DNA of 64,000 nucleotides from Thermosporothrix hazakensis (GCF_003253565.1 NZ_QKUF01000003.1:265074-329073), one strand, 5' to 3'; shown: positions 8,301 to 18,423, numbered from the stretch's first letter. Notes: a model not told the origin generated them from the sequence alone. Made by a program: numbers and translations.

Positions 8301-9260
8301 TTATTCAGCTTTGATGCGGGGATCGACCAGCGAATACAGAATATCCGAGATCAGGTTCCCCAGGACGATGCACAGCGCGAGAAGTGCCGTCGTTGCCTGA
8401 AGGACAGGGTAATCCAGGGAGTCAATCGAGATGAGCGTCAGGTTCGCGATTCCGGGCAGATTGAAAATACGCTCGGTGAAGAATCCTCCGGTTACCAGAA
8501 AACCAATCGAGACACCGAAGACCGTTACCAGAGGGATCAGAGCGTTGCGGAAGGCGTGACGATAGACTACGCTCTGTTCGCGGAGCCCTTTCGCTCGGGC
8601 CGTGCGGACATAGTCCTGTTTGAGCACTTCAAGCATACTCGTTCGGGCCAGACGAGCATAGTAGGCGATTCCGGCTGTTGCATATACCAGGATAGGAAGT
8701 ATCTTGTATTGGATATCGGTCCAGGTATATCGCCAGGGATATCCCCATTGAGTGACAGGCCAGGAGACACCTGTCTGTTTGCTGACCCAGATGACAAGCA
8801 GTTGAAGCAGAACGCCGGTAATAAACACCGGGAAGGCGTAGAGAACCAGGGCTATACTCATATTGAGCGTGTCAACCCAGGTGTTGGCTTTTAGCGCCGA
8901 GATGATCCCTAGCGGGATACCGATAAAGATTTGCAGCAGCAAGCCCCAGAAGGCCAACTCCAGAGAGACGGGAAGCCCATCTTTCAGAATATCCCAGACC
9001 GGCCGTCCTTGCAGACGGAAGGACATGCCGAGGTTGAAACGTGCCAGATTGACCAGATAGTTTCCATATTGTTGATACCAGGGCAGGTCCAGGCCATACA
9101 GGTGCTTCATTTGCGCGACAGTCTCTGGGGTTGCGCGTTCACCGAGCATGGCGGTTATAGGATCGCCCGGGGCAAAGTATCCCATAATAAAGGTGATAAA
9201 GGTGACTCCAAAGATTACAAAGAGTAATCCCAGAATCCTCTTGATCAGAAACTGAATCAT
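8301..9260 (-). CDS. oppB: Oligopeptide/dipeptide ABC transporter permease OppB (copy 1)
   Basis: A 319-residue DppB/OppB permease with six hydrophobic segments. The first helix is followed by the usual external loop with PGDPITAMLGERATPETV. The EAA loop (DYVRTARAKGLREQSV) lies near residues 215-230, and the protein ends ISDILYSLVDPRIKAE, the family's signature tail. AAGGAGC precedes the ATG. It pairs with OppC copy 1 to form a peptide channel. It is useful as a reference, because the second oppB of the window has the same start and end but a strongly altered middle. Confidence 0.95.
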   Translation of the reverse strand: MIQFLIKRILGLLFVIFGVTFITFIMGYFAPGDPITAMLGERATPETVAQMKHLYGLDLPWYQQYGNYLVNLARFNLGMSFRLQGRPVWDILKDGLPVSLELAFWGLLLQIFIGIPLGIISALKANTWVDTLNMSIALVLYAFPVFITGVLLQLLVIWVSKQTGVSWPVTQWGYPWRYTWTDIQYKILPILVYATAGIAYYARLARTSMLEVLKQDYVRTARAKGLREQSVVYRHAFRNALIPLVTVFGVSIGFLVTGGFFTERIFNLPGIANLTLISIDSLDYPVLQATTALLALCIVLGNLISDILYSLVDPRIKAE

Positions 9261-9360
9261 GCTGCGCTCCTTGCTCTTGTTGTGTGAGAAGTGATAAGCG
9301 CCTCAATCAAGCTCTCTCAGCGTGCTCGTCTTGTCGCGGTTGTGTTATTTGATAGGGCAA

Positions 9361-9389
9361 CCGTCCGCAGTAAGGACTACTGCGGACGG
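9361..9389 (-). other. Perfect intergenic hairpin between oppA and oppB (copy 1)
   Basis: A perfect 12-bp stem (CCGTCCGCAGTA with its complement TACTGCGGACGG) and a five-base loop lies between the binding-protein gene and the permease genes. No T run follows on the minus strand, so it is not a standard terminator. Hairpins in this place usually stabilise the upstream oppA message and lower expression of the permeases. Confidence 0.7.
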
Positions 9390-9454
9390 AGACTGGAAGG
9401 CTCTCCTTGAGAGCGTAGTGTTCAATTTGTGCTGAAGACGTGCAGGACATGCCT

Positions 9455-11158
9455 TTATTGCGTGATGTAGATGTCACTCCAGTCTTCGGGCGGGATCAAC
9501 TGCTGACTGTTCAGTTCAAGACCGTGGACATTTGGTTTGACCAGGTATTGAACCTTCTCCTGCCAGAGTGAGAGCCAGCCAACATGCTCGACGACCTTCT
9601 GTTCGATCTGGTTGTACAGAGCCATACGCTTGGTCTTATCTGGCTCTTTGTCAGCCTGGACAAGCATATCCTGAACGTCCTTCATCTCCTTCAGCTCTTT
9701 GATGTTCCCCAGTCCATAGTTGAACTGGTTATAGTCCTGCCCTTTGCCGAAGAAGAGGGTCAGCCAGTCCTGTGGGTCAGGATAGTCAGCGTTCCAGCCG
9801 GCCTGCCACATTTGCAGGTTGCCGTTACCTTTTGTGCCAGTTGTAAGGTCGAGCAGTTTCGGGCGCGTAACAACAGAGACCTGTACATTGACACCAAGCA
9901 CATTCTTCCAGCGCTGCACAATGATGTTAATGGCGTCTCTGAAGTTCTGGTTTCGTGGGTAGTAGGTCAGCGTGATGGGGGGCAGATTCGAGACACCGTT
10001 ATAACCGGCCTCTTTCATTCCTTCCTCAAGCAGTTGTTTCGCCTTTTCGGGATCGCCTTTGGTGGAGGCGCCTTGTGGTCCTGTCAGCTTCTCGTTGTAA
10101 CCGACCATACCATTAGGGACGATGTGGTTTGTGGGCGTGAACGAGTTCTTCATTGCGCTCTTCACTACCTGATCTTTGTCGATTGCCAGCGCGAAGGCCT
10201 GTCTGATCTTGAGGTTATCAAACGGCTTGACCAGATAGTTCATGGCGATATAACGTACGGTCAGGATTGGCGTATCCTTGAAGCCCGGGGAGGTGCGTTC
10301 CTGCTCAAGACTTGCGGTGGGAACCGGTGAGAACTCAAGCTGGTTGGCCTGATACGCACGATACATAGCCTCTTGATCCTTATAGAAGAGGACCTGAAGC
10401 TTCTTCAACTGCGGCTTTTTGCCGTAGTAATTCTCGTTGACGACCAGATCGATGCCCTGGTTGTGTGTGTACTTCTCAACCTTGAACGGGCCCGCGCCGC
10501 CGCCTTCTTCCGCATGATCCGTCCACTTGTCGCCATACTTCTCAATCAGCTTTTTGTTGACGACATAAGAGGTCGGATAGGTCAGGGACTGCAAGAAATA
10601 GGCTGCGGGGTATTCAATCTGGATAACGACTGTCTGTGGATCTTTCGCGATCAAGCTTTTGCCGATCAGGGTATCTGTTTTGCCCCCGTGGAGATCGGCG
10701 AACCCCTTGACGAGCTGTAGATAACCAGCAACATCAGATGCTGTCTTCTTGTCAATCGCACGATTGATACTGTAGACTACATCCTCGGCGGTGAGTGGAT
10801 CACCGTTGCTGAATTTCAGACCGTCTCTGAGCTTGAAGGTGTAGGTCGTGCCATCATCAGAGACCTGGATATCCTTCGCAAGCTGCGGCACTACTTCCAG
10901 TTTCTTGTTCAGCGTTACCAATCCGGTATACACTGCCTGAATCGGGAAGTTTGAGTCAGTATCTGAAACATAGGCAGGGTCAAAGGTATGGATATCGGGG
11001 TCACCTACAACCGAGTAGCGCAAGATCTGCTTGTCGTCTCCGGCTTTTGACCCATTTCCCGGAGTCGTTCCACCCTCTCCCCCACAGGCGGACACGAGTA
11101 TTGCTACCAGGCAGAGGAGCGATGACAGAAACAGAGTTAGTTTCTTGCCAGCTTTCAT
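9455..11158 (-). CDS. oppA: Oligopeptide-binding lipoprotein OppA (copy 1)
   Basis: A 567-residue SBP_bac_5 family peptide-binding protein. The signal peptide ends in a lipobox (VSAC, lipidated Cys 25), so it is anchored on the outer face of the membrane. Family signatures include SNFPIQAVYTGLVTLN, FKLRDGLKFSNGDPLTAEDVVYSI near residues 110-135, and the GWNADYPDPQDW motif near 450. It is the first gene of an oppA-oppB-oppC group on the minus strand; a terminator separates it from oppF upstream. GAAGGAG lies 11 bases before the ATG. Specificity for particular peptides or other ligands cannot be read from the sequence. Confidence 0.95.
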   Translation of the reverse strand: MKAGKKLTLFLSSLLCLVAILVSACGGEGGTTPGNGSKAGDDKQILRYSVVGDPDIHTFDPAYVSDTDSNFPIQAVYTGLVTLNKKLEVVPQLAKDIQVSDDGTTYTFKLRDGLKFSNGDPLTAEDVVYSINRAIDKKTASDVAGYLQLVKGFADLHGGKTDTLIGKSLIAKDPQTVVIQIEYPAAYFLQSLTYPTSYVVNKKLIEKYGDKWTDHAEEGGGAGPFKVEKYTHNQGIDLVVNENYYGKKPQLKKLQVLFYKDQEAMYRAYQANQLEFSPVPTASLEQERTSPGFKDTPILTVRYIAMNYLVKPFDNLKIRQAFALAIDKDQVVKSAMKNSFTPTNHIVPNGMVGYNEKLTGPQGASTKGDPEKAKQLLEEGMKEAGYNGVSNLPPITLTYYPRNQNFRDAINIIVQRWKNVLGVNVQVSVVTRPKLLDLTTGTKGNGNLQMWQAGWNADYPDPQDWLTLFFGKGQDYNQFNYGLGNIKELKEMKDVQDMLVQADKEPDKTKRMALYNQIEQKVVEHVGWLSLWQEKVQYLVKPNVHGLELNSQQLIPPEDWSDIYITQ

Positions 11159-11514
11159 ACCACTTCTTCTCCTTCATAATGAAGACATACGAACAGGCGA
11201 AGAGTAATGAAGATAGGAAATCGGCACCAGGCACCTTTCTAACGGGTACATACATTATCAGGTGTGGCTGGCTTCGCCTTTACCTCAGCAAAAATATCTC
11301 CCCAGAATGTAGAAAGAGATACTGTAAGGAACACTATCTTATTACGTTCTGTTAGCCCGAAATCTCTCATCACTGGTGATGAAAAAAGAAAGCTGCTTGA
11401 AGGATAGAGAAGATATTTCAAAGGGATGACAGAAAAGGCACAGAATAGTAGGTGGAAGCAGAAGGGATAAGTAAACGACCTGTAGAGAGTTGTGAGCGGG
11501 AAAGCAAGTAGGCA
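11159..11514. other. Intergenic region upstream of oppA copy 1
   Basis: This should hold the promoter of oppA copy 1. I see no convincing -35/-10 pair and no gene. Short open frames on both strands have no family match that I can recognise and no ribosome binding site. Confidence 0.4.
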
Positions 11515-11518
11515 GAAA

Positions 11519-11564
11519 AACAAAAAGAAAAACGGCCATGCCCGAGGAGGAACATAGCCGTTTT
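11519..11564 (-). terminator. Terminator of the oppBCDF operon
   Basis: AAAACGGC and GCCGTTTT arms (outer ends 11529 and 11564), extended inward through a G-T pair by ATG/CAT, close a 12-base loop. On the minus strand the hairpin runs into a T-rich tract (complement of CAAAAAGAAAA). It lies just after oppF. Confidence 0.8.
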
Positions 11565-11577
11565 GCGTTTTTGCTTG

Positions 11578-12585
11578 CTAGCCAGGGAAGTGACAGGCTG
11601 CGTAGTGGTTTGGTTGCTTCTCTTCGAGAGGCGGAATTTGTTCGCGACAGATTGCCTGAGCCTTCCAGCAGCGAGGATGGAAGTTACAGCCGCTGGGCGG
11701 GTTTACCGGGCTTGGAACGTCACCTTCAAGAATGATACGCTTGCGACGGCTCTCAATCTCTGGATTCGGCACGGGAACTGCCGAGAGAAGGGCCTGCGTG
11801 TATGGATGCAGTGGTGCCTCATACAGCGCTTCACTCTTTGCCAGCTCAACAACGCGTCCCAGGTACATAACCGCAACGCGGTCGCTGATGTGTTTCACCA
11901 CAGAGAGGTTGTGGGCGACGAACAGATAGGTCAGGCCGAACTGTGCCTGTAGATCTTGCAGCAGGTTGAGCACCTGGGCCTGAATCGAGACGTCGAGTGC
12001 GGAAACTGGCTCGTCTGCCACCACAAAGGATGGGCGCAGTGCCAGAGCACGAGCGATACCGATACGCTGGCGTTGACCACCACTGAACTCGTGGGCATAG
12101 CGGTTTACGTAGAGCGGGTTAATACCTACAGTTTCCAGCAGGTGCGCGACCTCTTCGCGGATTGCCCGGCTATTGCCTCGTCTGAAGTTCTCCAACGGCT
12201 CGGAGACGATCTGACCGATGGTGTAGCGCGGGTCGAGAGAGCCAAAGGGGTCCTGGAAGATAAGCTGCATTTCGGAGCGTTTCTGCCGGATCTGGCTGGG
12301 GGGCAGCTTGGTCAGCTCAACGCCATCAAGCTTGACGCTCCCGGCGCTCGGCTTGATAAGCTGTAGGATGGCGCGACCGGTGGTGCTTTTACCACAGCCA
12401 CTTTCGCCCACCAGACCAAGGGTCTCGCCACGACGGATAAAGAGATCAACCCCGTCGACTGCCTTCACCGAAGCGACAGTACGATTCAGGAGACCGCCTT
12501 TAATCGGGAAGTGGACCTTGAGCCCCTTGACCTCGACCAGGGTGGTTCCTGCTTTTTGTTTCTGTGTTTCAACTTGTTGTACCAT
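11578..12585 (-). CDS. oppF: Peptide ABC transporter ATP-binding protein OppF
   Basis: A 335-residue cytoplasmic ATPase. Walker [13 protein letters not shown] signature [15 protein letters not shown] and Walker [12 protein letters not shown] are all present. The C-terminal oligopeptide-transporter domain has the Cys pattern of the OppD/F group ([28 protein letters not shown]), which in the family can bind an iron-sulfur cluster. GAGGAAG precedes the ATG. It is the last gene of the oppB-oppC-oppD-oppF operon. As the only OppD/F pair in the window it may power both permease pairs. Confidence 0.95.
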   Translation of the reverse strand: MVQQVETQKQKAGTTLVEVKGLKVHFPIKGGLLNRTVASVKAVDGVDLFIRRGETLGLVGESGCGKSTTGRAILQLIKPSAGSVKLDGVELTKLPPSQIRQKRSEMQLIFQDPFGSLDPRYTIGQIVSEPLENFRRGNSRAIREEVAHLLETVGINPLYVNRYAHEFSGGQRQRIGIARALALRPSFVVADEPVSALDVSIQAQVLNLLQDLQAQFGLTYLFVAHNLSVVKHISDRVAVMYLGRVVELAKSEALYEAPLHPYTQALLSAVPVPNPEIESRRKRIILEGDVPSPVNPPSGCNFHPRCWKAQAICREQIPPLEEKQPNHYAACHFPG

Positions 12586-12600
12586 TACTCACACTTCCTC

Positions 12601-13578
12601 TTAGTCTGGATAGAAACATGCTGCGACTTGCTCGCCACGGCCAACCGGTTGCAATTTGGGCTCTTCCTGACGACAGCGCGGCTGGACTTTGGGGCAGCGG
12701 TCCGCATAGCGGCAGCCAACAGGAGGATTCACAAGATCGGGTGGCTGACCTTTGATCGGGGTCAGACGCTCACCACGGGTGCCGTCAAGGCGTGGCACGG
12801 AATTAAGCAGACCAATGGTGTAAGGGTGAGCAGGTGTGTCAAAGATTTGCTTGACGGGTGCCGATTCAACGATTTTACCGGCATACATCACGTTCACGTG
12901 CTGGCAGGTTCCAGCAACAACGCCGAGATCGTGGGTGATCAGCATCACAGCGGTGCCGAACTCGTGCGAGAGGCCTTTCATCAACTCCAACACCTGCGCC
13001 TGAATGGTCACGTCAAGCGCGGTGGTTGGCTCGTCAGCGATCAGCAACTGTGGGTTACAGGCAAGCGCGATAGCGATCATCACGCGCTGGCGCATACCGC
13101 CACTGAACTCATGAGGATAGTTTTTCGCGCGGCGCTTGGCATCGGGGATGCGTACAAGGTCGAGCATTTCAATGGCACGCTTCCAGGCCTGGTCGTTGGT
13201 GACATCTTTGCGGTGGCGCTTCACGGTCTCCGCGATCTGATAGCCAACGGTGAAGACGGGATTCAGCGATGTCATCGGGTCCTGGAAGATCATCGAAATC
13301 TTACTACCACGCAGGTCCGTCAGCTCATCCTTGCTTTTATCCAGGATGTTTTCACCGTTAAAGAGGATCTCCCCGCTGACAATTTTACCGGGAGGGGTTG
13401 CAACCAGACGCATGATTGAGAGCGCTGTGACACTTTTGCCGCAGCCACTCTCACCCACAACGCCCAACGTCTGGCTTGGTTTCATGGAGAAGGTGACATC
13501 GTCGACCGACTTGACGACGCCTCCTCGTGTGAAAAAGTATGTTTTTAAATTATTTACTTCAAGCAGATTGCCTGTCAT
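12601..13578 (-). CDS. oppD: Peptide ABC transporter ATP-binding protein OppD
   Basis: A 325-residue cytoplasmic ATPase, partner of OppF. Walker [13 protein letters not shown] signature [15 protein letters not shown] and Walker [12 protein letters not shown] are intact. The C-terminal domain carries the family's Cys motif ([20 protein letters not shown] and a final ACFYPD). A GGAG site lies before the ATG. It is 15 bases upstream of oppF and 18 bases downstream of oppC copy 2, so it is cotranscribed with them. Confidence 0.95.
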   Translation of the reverse strand: MTGNLLEVNNLKTYFFTRGGVVKSVDDVTFSMKPSQTLGVVGESGCGKSVTALSIMRLVATPPGKIVSGEILFNGENILDKSKDELTDLRGSKISMIFQDPMTSLNPVFTVGYQIAETVKRHRKDVTNDQAWKRAIEMLDLVRIPDAKRRAKNYPHEFSGGMRQRVMIAIALACNPQLLIADEPTTALDVTIQAQVLELMKGLSHEFGTAVMLITHDLGVVAGTCQHVNVMYAGKIVESAPVKQIFDTPAHPYTIGLLNSVPRLDGTRGERLTPIKGQPPDLVNPPVGCRYADRCPKVQPRCRQEEPKLQPVGRGEQVAACFYPD

Positions 13579-13596
13579 TCTTGATATCTCCGCTAA

Positions 13597-14694
13597 CTAG
13601 TCTTTTGAGCGTGGGTCAAATGCGTCGCGTAAGCCGTCTCCCAGGAAGGAGAACGCCAGCACGATAATAGTAAGGACAATGGAGGGAAGTAGAACCTCCC
13701 AGGGATGGGTATCGACCAGATTCTGTGCGTCAGAGATCATCAGACCGATGCTGGAACCAGGAGGCTGCACACCAAGACCCAGGAAGCTCAGGCCTGCTTC
13801 ACCAATGATGATACCGCCGAGGTCAAGCGAGACCTGCACGATAATGATTGCGATCAGGTTGGGAATGATGTGGCGTTTGATGATCTGGAAGTTGGTTGTA
13901 CCGGTGGAGCGGGCCGCTTCAACAAACTGCTGTTCACGGAGCTGGAGGGCCTGACCTCGAACCAGACGGGCAATGAACGGCCACTGGACAAGTGCAAGCG
14001 CGATAGAGACAAGGACCAGACGTGCGTTACCATTTTGACCGATGAGCGGTATACTGCTGAAGGTTGTGTCAGCGGACGAACCAAAGATACCGGTCAGCAG
14101 GATGGCGAACAACAGGCCAGGGAATGCGAACATAATGTCGGTAAACCTGGCTAATATCTGGTCTATCCAGCCTCCAAAGTATCCCGCCATAACACCGAAG
14201 AAAATACCCAGGAAAACGGTGACAATTTCTACGACGATTGCCACAACGAGCGAGATAAGCATACCCTGCATCAGGCGCGAGAACAGGTCGCGACCAATAC
14301 TATCTGTACCAAGCCAGTAGTATGCGGATGGTCCCTGGTCCTGGTTATCGAGCTCCTGGTGAAATGGATCACGGTATACCTGTGAGGTGACATGGTCTCC
14401 CATGCTGGTCACCATTTCAGGGCCGATGTTGCGGTAAATCGGTGGTCCAACTATTGGCAAGATAATGAAGAAGAGCAGGAAGCCAATACTGACCATTGCG
14501 CGGACATCTCGACGCAGGCGGCGCAATGATTCCTGAAATGGGGTTCCCGATTTCTTTGGCTGCTTGCCATCTGCGGGTATAGCGCTACCCTCTGCGGGCT
14601 GTGCAACCCCCGCGCCCTCCACTGGCATGGTAGCCGAATCAGATGCGGCAAGGCCCGGGGAGGCGTGCTCGCTGTTTTTGTCTTTTGTATCCAT
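13597..14694 (-). CDS. oppC: Oligopeptide/dipeptide ABC transporter permease OppC (copy 2)
   Basis: A 365-residue OppC/DppC permease with a long Pro/Ala-rich cytoplasmic N-terminus of about 70 residues. The six-helix core is intact, with the EAA loop FVEAARSTGTTNFQII and the tail GDGLRDAFDPRSKD identical to that of copy 1. AGGAGA precedes the ATG by eight bases. It follows oppB copy 2 by 11 bases. Its own OppB neighbour is badly altered, so it may pair with OppB copy 1 or with the altered protein. Confidence 0.94.
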   Translation of the reverse strand: MDTKDKNSEHASPGLAASDSATMPVEGAGVAQPAEGSAIPADGKQPKKSGTPFQESLRRLRRDVRAMVSIGFLLFFIILPIVGPPIYRNIGPEMVTSMGDHVTSQVYRDPFHQELDNQDQGPSAYYWLGTDSIGRDLFSRLMQGMLISLVVAIVVEIVTVFLGIFFGVMAGYFGGWIDQILARFTDIMFAFPGLLFAILLTGIFGSSADTTFSSIPLIGQNGNARLVLVSIALALVQWPFIARLVRGQALQLREQQFVEAARSTGTTNFQIIKRHIIPNLIAIIIVQVSLDLGGIIIGEAGLSFLGLGVQPPGSSIGLMISDAQNLVDTHPWEVLLPSIVLTIIVLAFSFLGDGLRDAFDPRSKD

Positions 14695-14705
14695 TCGTCT
14701 GTCTC

Positions 14706-15698
14706 CTACTCGGCGTTAATTCGTGGATCGACAAAGGAAGTGTCGAAGATATCCGAGAACACATAGCTCGGTGTACATGCTGGACAATCGCGGCCAGTCG
14801 ATGTACGGTCGATAGCGCAAGGCACTGCAATGATGCCGGGATTGCGAGATGTCTGGATACCAACGCTGCCGATCCCTGGTAGGGTGCGATGCTGCCGGAA
14901 TAATGCCGTGCAGATCATCATAAGTATACCAAGGGCCAGACCAGAGCAGGTCTGTCTGAATATGAAGGCTTTGCGTTGTGTGTGCTTGTCGGGTCGATAA
15001 AGCTTACGCAAACCTGTGATATGTAGATCACTATCGGTCGGTTGCGTCCGGTCCAGCTTGTCGCTGACTGGCTGGATGGTGCGCTGCGGTATACCAATAG
15101 CGAAGGAGCTCGCTGCGAACGCGATAGGGATCGGAGTAAGCCGGATATCTTCCCTTGTAAACCGCCAGGGTGTTTCCCTGGGAGCAACCGGATGGGGGGT
15201 GCCTGTGGCTCCTGTTGTAAGCCTGATGTGAACGTACCCGGCCAGAACGACGGCGACACTTGCAGAACAGGTGTTGTCCTGCAATCGAGTTCCCGGGCGC
15301 GTTTTGTCGATCCAGTATATGGCCTTGAGGGCAAGCAAAATACCTGGAGATACCTCGTTCATGATCGTTATTCCTCTCCATCTGCCCCTTGCGGACAGAT
15401 GTGGGTTCTCCACTCCATTCAACTGCGGCTTCTGGATGGCGTCAGCATGTTCCCTGTTCCAGAAATGCGCATGCCCGAGGTGTGAATACCTGCTGGTATG
15501 CTGAAGTTGATAGGAGAGGCGTTGTCCCTGGTGTTGGCTTTGGTTTTGCGTGATTTCAAACCTACGTCCGAGCACAGCCCCGAGCACAACCCTGATGTCA
15601 TCTTTGGTGGCACGATCCCCTACGCGAACGTTGAGATGTGTAACCGCCAGAAGTGTCTCGTTGAAGCGAATCAGGTGTTTGACGAGGAACCCGATCAT
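14706..15698 (-). pseudogene. Strongly altered OppB-like open frame (copy 2), pseudogene or remodelled protein
   Basis: A full-length 330-codon frame in the oppB position of an oppBCDF operon. Its ends match OppB (MIGFLVKHLIRF at the start, FVDPRINAE at the end), and islands inside also match, such as GILLALKAIYWID, PWRFTREDI and LPGIG. Between these the sequence is filled with polar and charged residues (for example RRFEITQNQSQHQGQRL) where OppB has membrane helices or conserved loops, and the EAA loop is not recognisable. Even so there is no internal stop or frameshift, and promoter (15872-15900), AAGGGG site, ATG and downstream spacing are intact. A working six-helix permease seems unlikely. 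I call it a pseudogene with limited confidence; a remodelled protein is the alternative. Confidence 0.55.
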
Positions 15699-15871
15699 GC
15701 AATGTACCCCTTAAACTCCCTCTGAAGGTTTTTAATACGAAAAAGACCCAAGGGGTCAGATAGAAATTCGCTCGATTGTTCGTAGCTCATCGTGAGCTCG
15801 CTGGATAACGGCACCCATCCATAGACAATCACCGATTAACGCTTGCTATCCATTCAAGATAGTTTCCGTTT

Positions 15872-15900
15872 ATTGTAAGTGAGGCAAGCGCAACTGTCAA
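15872..15900 (-). promoter_or_regulatory. Sigma-A type promoter of the oppBCDF operon
   Basis: On the minus strand a perfect TTGACA, a 17-base spacer and TACAAT. Transcription would start near 15865, about 165 bases before the altered oppB. Confidence 0.8.
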
Positions 15901-16371
15901 GGTAACGTATTGTTTCTTTCTGGCTTCTTGTTTTCTTGTCTTTCCCTCTTTTTCGCCATTCTATCAGGCTCTTTCGGGTGCCTCGCCTCCTGTTTCTGGT
16001 ACCTCCTTTCGCGAATCTAACCTTTGTTTCTCCTTTTCTCTTTCTCTATGCCGGTAGCACATGAGCTGAAATGCAAATGGGCTATTGCTTTTTCCTGTTT
16101 CCCTGGTCGGTATATATTTATACGTCGGTCTGTCTGGTGAATCTCTCACAGGTCTTCTTCTGGAGTCACTCCTTTATTTATAAGTACATTTATTATAATA
16201 AAAGTGACAAATAGTGAATCTCTATGTGTGAATACTATGAGGTTGGTTGCTCTCTTTCATGCTACAATAGGGTAGCATTTTTACTACAACCTGTATCTCA
16301 CTTGTTTTGACGAAGACGCTCCCTCGCTTTTTATTGATCGGCTTTTTTCTCCCAAAATGGAGGGAAGAGGA
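15901..16371. other. AT-rich intergenic stretch upstream of the oppBCDF promoter
   Basis: Nothing gene-like is seen between the operon promoter and the terminator of the next oppA gene. The stretch 16165-16215 is very AT-rich, with TTATTATAATAAAAG near its centre. Confidence 0.4.
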
Positions 16372-16413
16372 GCAAAAAAGATCTGAGTTAGCCCAAAAAG
16401 GCTAACCCAGATC
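16372..16413 (-). terminator. Terminator of oppA copy 2
   Basis: GATCTG-a-GTTAGCC (16380-16393) pairs with GGCTAAC-c-CAGATC (16400-16413) around a six-base loop, and a T run follows on the minus strand (complement of the A run at 16373-16379). It isolates oppA copy 2 from oppBCDF. Confidence 0.9.
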
Positions 16414-16434
16414 CGTGGAGAAGGATATGTTTGT

Positions 16435-18189
16435 CTAGCGATATTTTGCTGCATCGACACAGGGCGATTCGTTGGAGATGTAGATTCTGCTCCAGTGATC
16501 CGGGGCTGGTAGGCCCTGAGCCGTCGGGGAGTAGCCTTTTACGCAGGGTTTGACGACGGTCGGATCTGTTGTCTGATACATGGGAATCCAGGCAACGTCA
16601 TTGACCAGACGTTGTTCTGCTTGCTGATAGAGTTTCAGGCGCTCCTGCTGATTGGTGTCTTCGTCGGCTTTCTCCATGAGCTTGACGGTCTCAAGCTGGT
16701 CTTGATAGTTTGGCATCTTGTCATTCTGGGCGTAGTTATAGGAGTTGTAGGTTGAGTCCTTATGGAAGAGCAACGAGATCCAGTTCTGCGGATCTGGATA
16801 ATCAGAGCCCCAGCCGTAGAACCACATCTGTAGCCCTTTGGGGTTCTTGTAAGTCTGGTCTACCAGATCGCCTAGCTTAACACGCTCAACGGTTTCCAGT
16901 TTGACATCAATACCAAGCACGCTTTTCCAGGCTTCCTGAGAGGCAATGATCATATCATGTGCATCTTTAGGCACATTGGAGGCGTAGGTCAGCGTGATTT
17001 GAGGGAAGGTGGCGCGAGTATAGCCACTCTCCTTCATGCCTTCCTCAAGCAGCGTTTTGGCTTTTGCCGGATCTCCGCTCGTGCTCTGCACGCCGGTCGG
17101 GCCGGTCAGGTCTGGATTGTGTCCGGGGATCTTGGTTGGCACAATATAGTTAGCCGGGAGCACGGTATCTTTCCAGATTGCCGAGGCGTATTTCTTTTTG
17201 TCGAGCGCCAGAGCGAAAGCTTGCCTGATTTTGAGGTTGTCAAATGGCTTGCTCAGATAGTTCATGGTGTAGTACCAGACGGTCGACTGAGGCACCGCCC
17301 GGAACTGGCCATCTGGAAGCTGTTTTGCCTGACTGACTTTGATCGATGGCACCCGCGCCCAACTGACCTGATTGGTCTCATATGCTCTATAAATGGTGTC
17401 GATGTTCTGATAGAAAGGGAAGATCACCTTTTTCACTTTGGGCTTTTCACCGTAGAAGTGGGGGTTAGGCACGAACTCAATGTATTGGCCCTTGATATAT
17501 TTGGTCACGATGAATGGGCCTGCCCCGGCTCCCTCGTCCAGATGGTCCATCCAGTGATCTCCATATTTTTCGATCACCTTCTTGTTGACGACAAAGGAAG
17601 AGACGTAGGAAAGCGTATAGAGGAAGTAGGCTGCCTTTTTCCCGAGGACAATCTTCAGGGTATCTGGTTTCTCCGGGATAAGGCTGTAGTTGAGCAGGGT
17701 GTTGCGCTTCCCGCTGTTGCGCTCCTTCGCTCCTTTAATCAGATCCAAATAAATAGGAGCGGTAACGGATTTTGTGGCGGGGGCCAGCGCTCGATCAATA
17801 CTGTAGGCGACATCCTCTGCTGTGAGTGGATCGCCGTTGTTGAACTTCAGGTTGGGTTTCAGCTTGAATGTCCAGGTGACCCCGTCGGAAGCGACGTTGT
17901 ACGACTCTGCAAGCTGTTTGCTCAGCTTCTGCTCTTCATCAATCTGCACCAGTCCAGTAAAAACCATAGCTACGGCAGAAGTTGCTGCTGCATCTTCTGC
18001 AACAGCAGGATCGAACGTCGAGATGTCCTTATTATTGATGGGGTAGACGAAGATCTGTTTGTCATCAGGGGCTTTTTCATTGCCGGTGGATTGGTTGGTA
18101 TTTGTGCCTCCGCAGGCAGCCAGCAAGAGCACACAAACGCTCAATAGCAGGGGTAGCGTATAACGAACCGAATAGTGCTTCTCTCGCAT
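16435..18189 (-). CDS. oppA: Oligopeptide-binding lipoprotein OppA (copy 2)
   Basis: A 584-residue SBP_bac_5 family protein. The signal peptide ends in LLAAC (lipidated Cys 26). Family motifs include MVFTGLVQIDEEQ, FKLKPNLKFNNGDPLTAEDVAYSIDRA and WGSDYPDPQNWISLLFH. The open frame extends 35 codons further upstream, but the ATG at 18189 has GGGAG nine bases before it and gives a proper signal peptide. It is a single-gene unit between two terminators, on the same strand as oppBCDF downstream. It probably feeds the same transporter with a different ligand preference. A 396-codon open frame on the opposite strand is a shadow. Confidence 0.95.
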   Translation of the reverse strand: MREKHYSVRYTLPLLLSVCVLLLAACGGTNTNQSTGNEKAPDDKQIFVYPINNKDISTFDPAVAEDAAATSAVAMVFTGLVQIDEEQKLSKQLAESYNVASDGVTWTFKLKPNLKFNNGDPLTAEDVAYSIDRALAPATKSVTAPIYLDLIKGAKERNSGKRNTLLNYSLIPEKPDTLKIVLGKKAAYFLYTLSYVSSFVVNKKVIEKYGDHWMDHLDEGAGAGPFIVTKYIKGQYIEFVPNPHFYGEKPKVKKVIFPFYQNIDTIYRAYETNQVSWARVPSIKVSQAKQLPDGQFRAVPQSTVWYYTMNYLSKPFDNLKIRQAFALALDKKKYASAIWKDTVLPANYIVPTKIPGHNPDLTGPTGVQSTSGDPAKAKTLLEEGMKESGYTRATFPQITLTYASNVPKDAHDMIIASQEAWKSVLGIDVKLETVERVKLGDLVDQTYKNPKGLQMWFYGWGSDYPDPQNWISLLFHKDSTYNSYNYAQNDKMPNYQDQLETVKLMEKADEDTNQQERLKLYQQAEQRLVNDVAWIPMYQTTDPTVVKPCVKGYSPTAQGLPAPDHWSRIYISNESPCVDAAKYR

Positions 18190-18423
18190 GCGATACTCTC
18201 CCTTTTCTGTTTCGCTTCCGTCCGAAGCAGATCTAGCTGATAGCTCGCTCTCAATGCTCTTCCATGAGTCCGGGGATGTGAGAGAGATGTTCAATATGTT
18301 TATATATATACGTTTCCTCTTTATAGAATCTCTCAGTATTCAGGTACATAGCAAAAATAGAAGGTTAATCTAAAGTATAAACGTATTGATATATAAGTAA
18401 AAGAAGCAATAGTATCAGGATAA

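Noticed and set aside
7899..8894. A 331-codon open frame opposite oppC/oppB copy 1
   Set aside because: Antisense shadow across two permease genes with full family motifs; composition is not protein-like.
12511..13419. A 302-codon open frame opposite oppF/oppD
   Set aside because: Antisense to two ATPases with all motifs intact.
16957..18147. A 396-codon open frame opposite oppA copy 2
   Set aside because: It lies entirely inside a well-supported lipoprotein gene on the other strand, has no ribosome binding site and no recognisable protein pattern.
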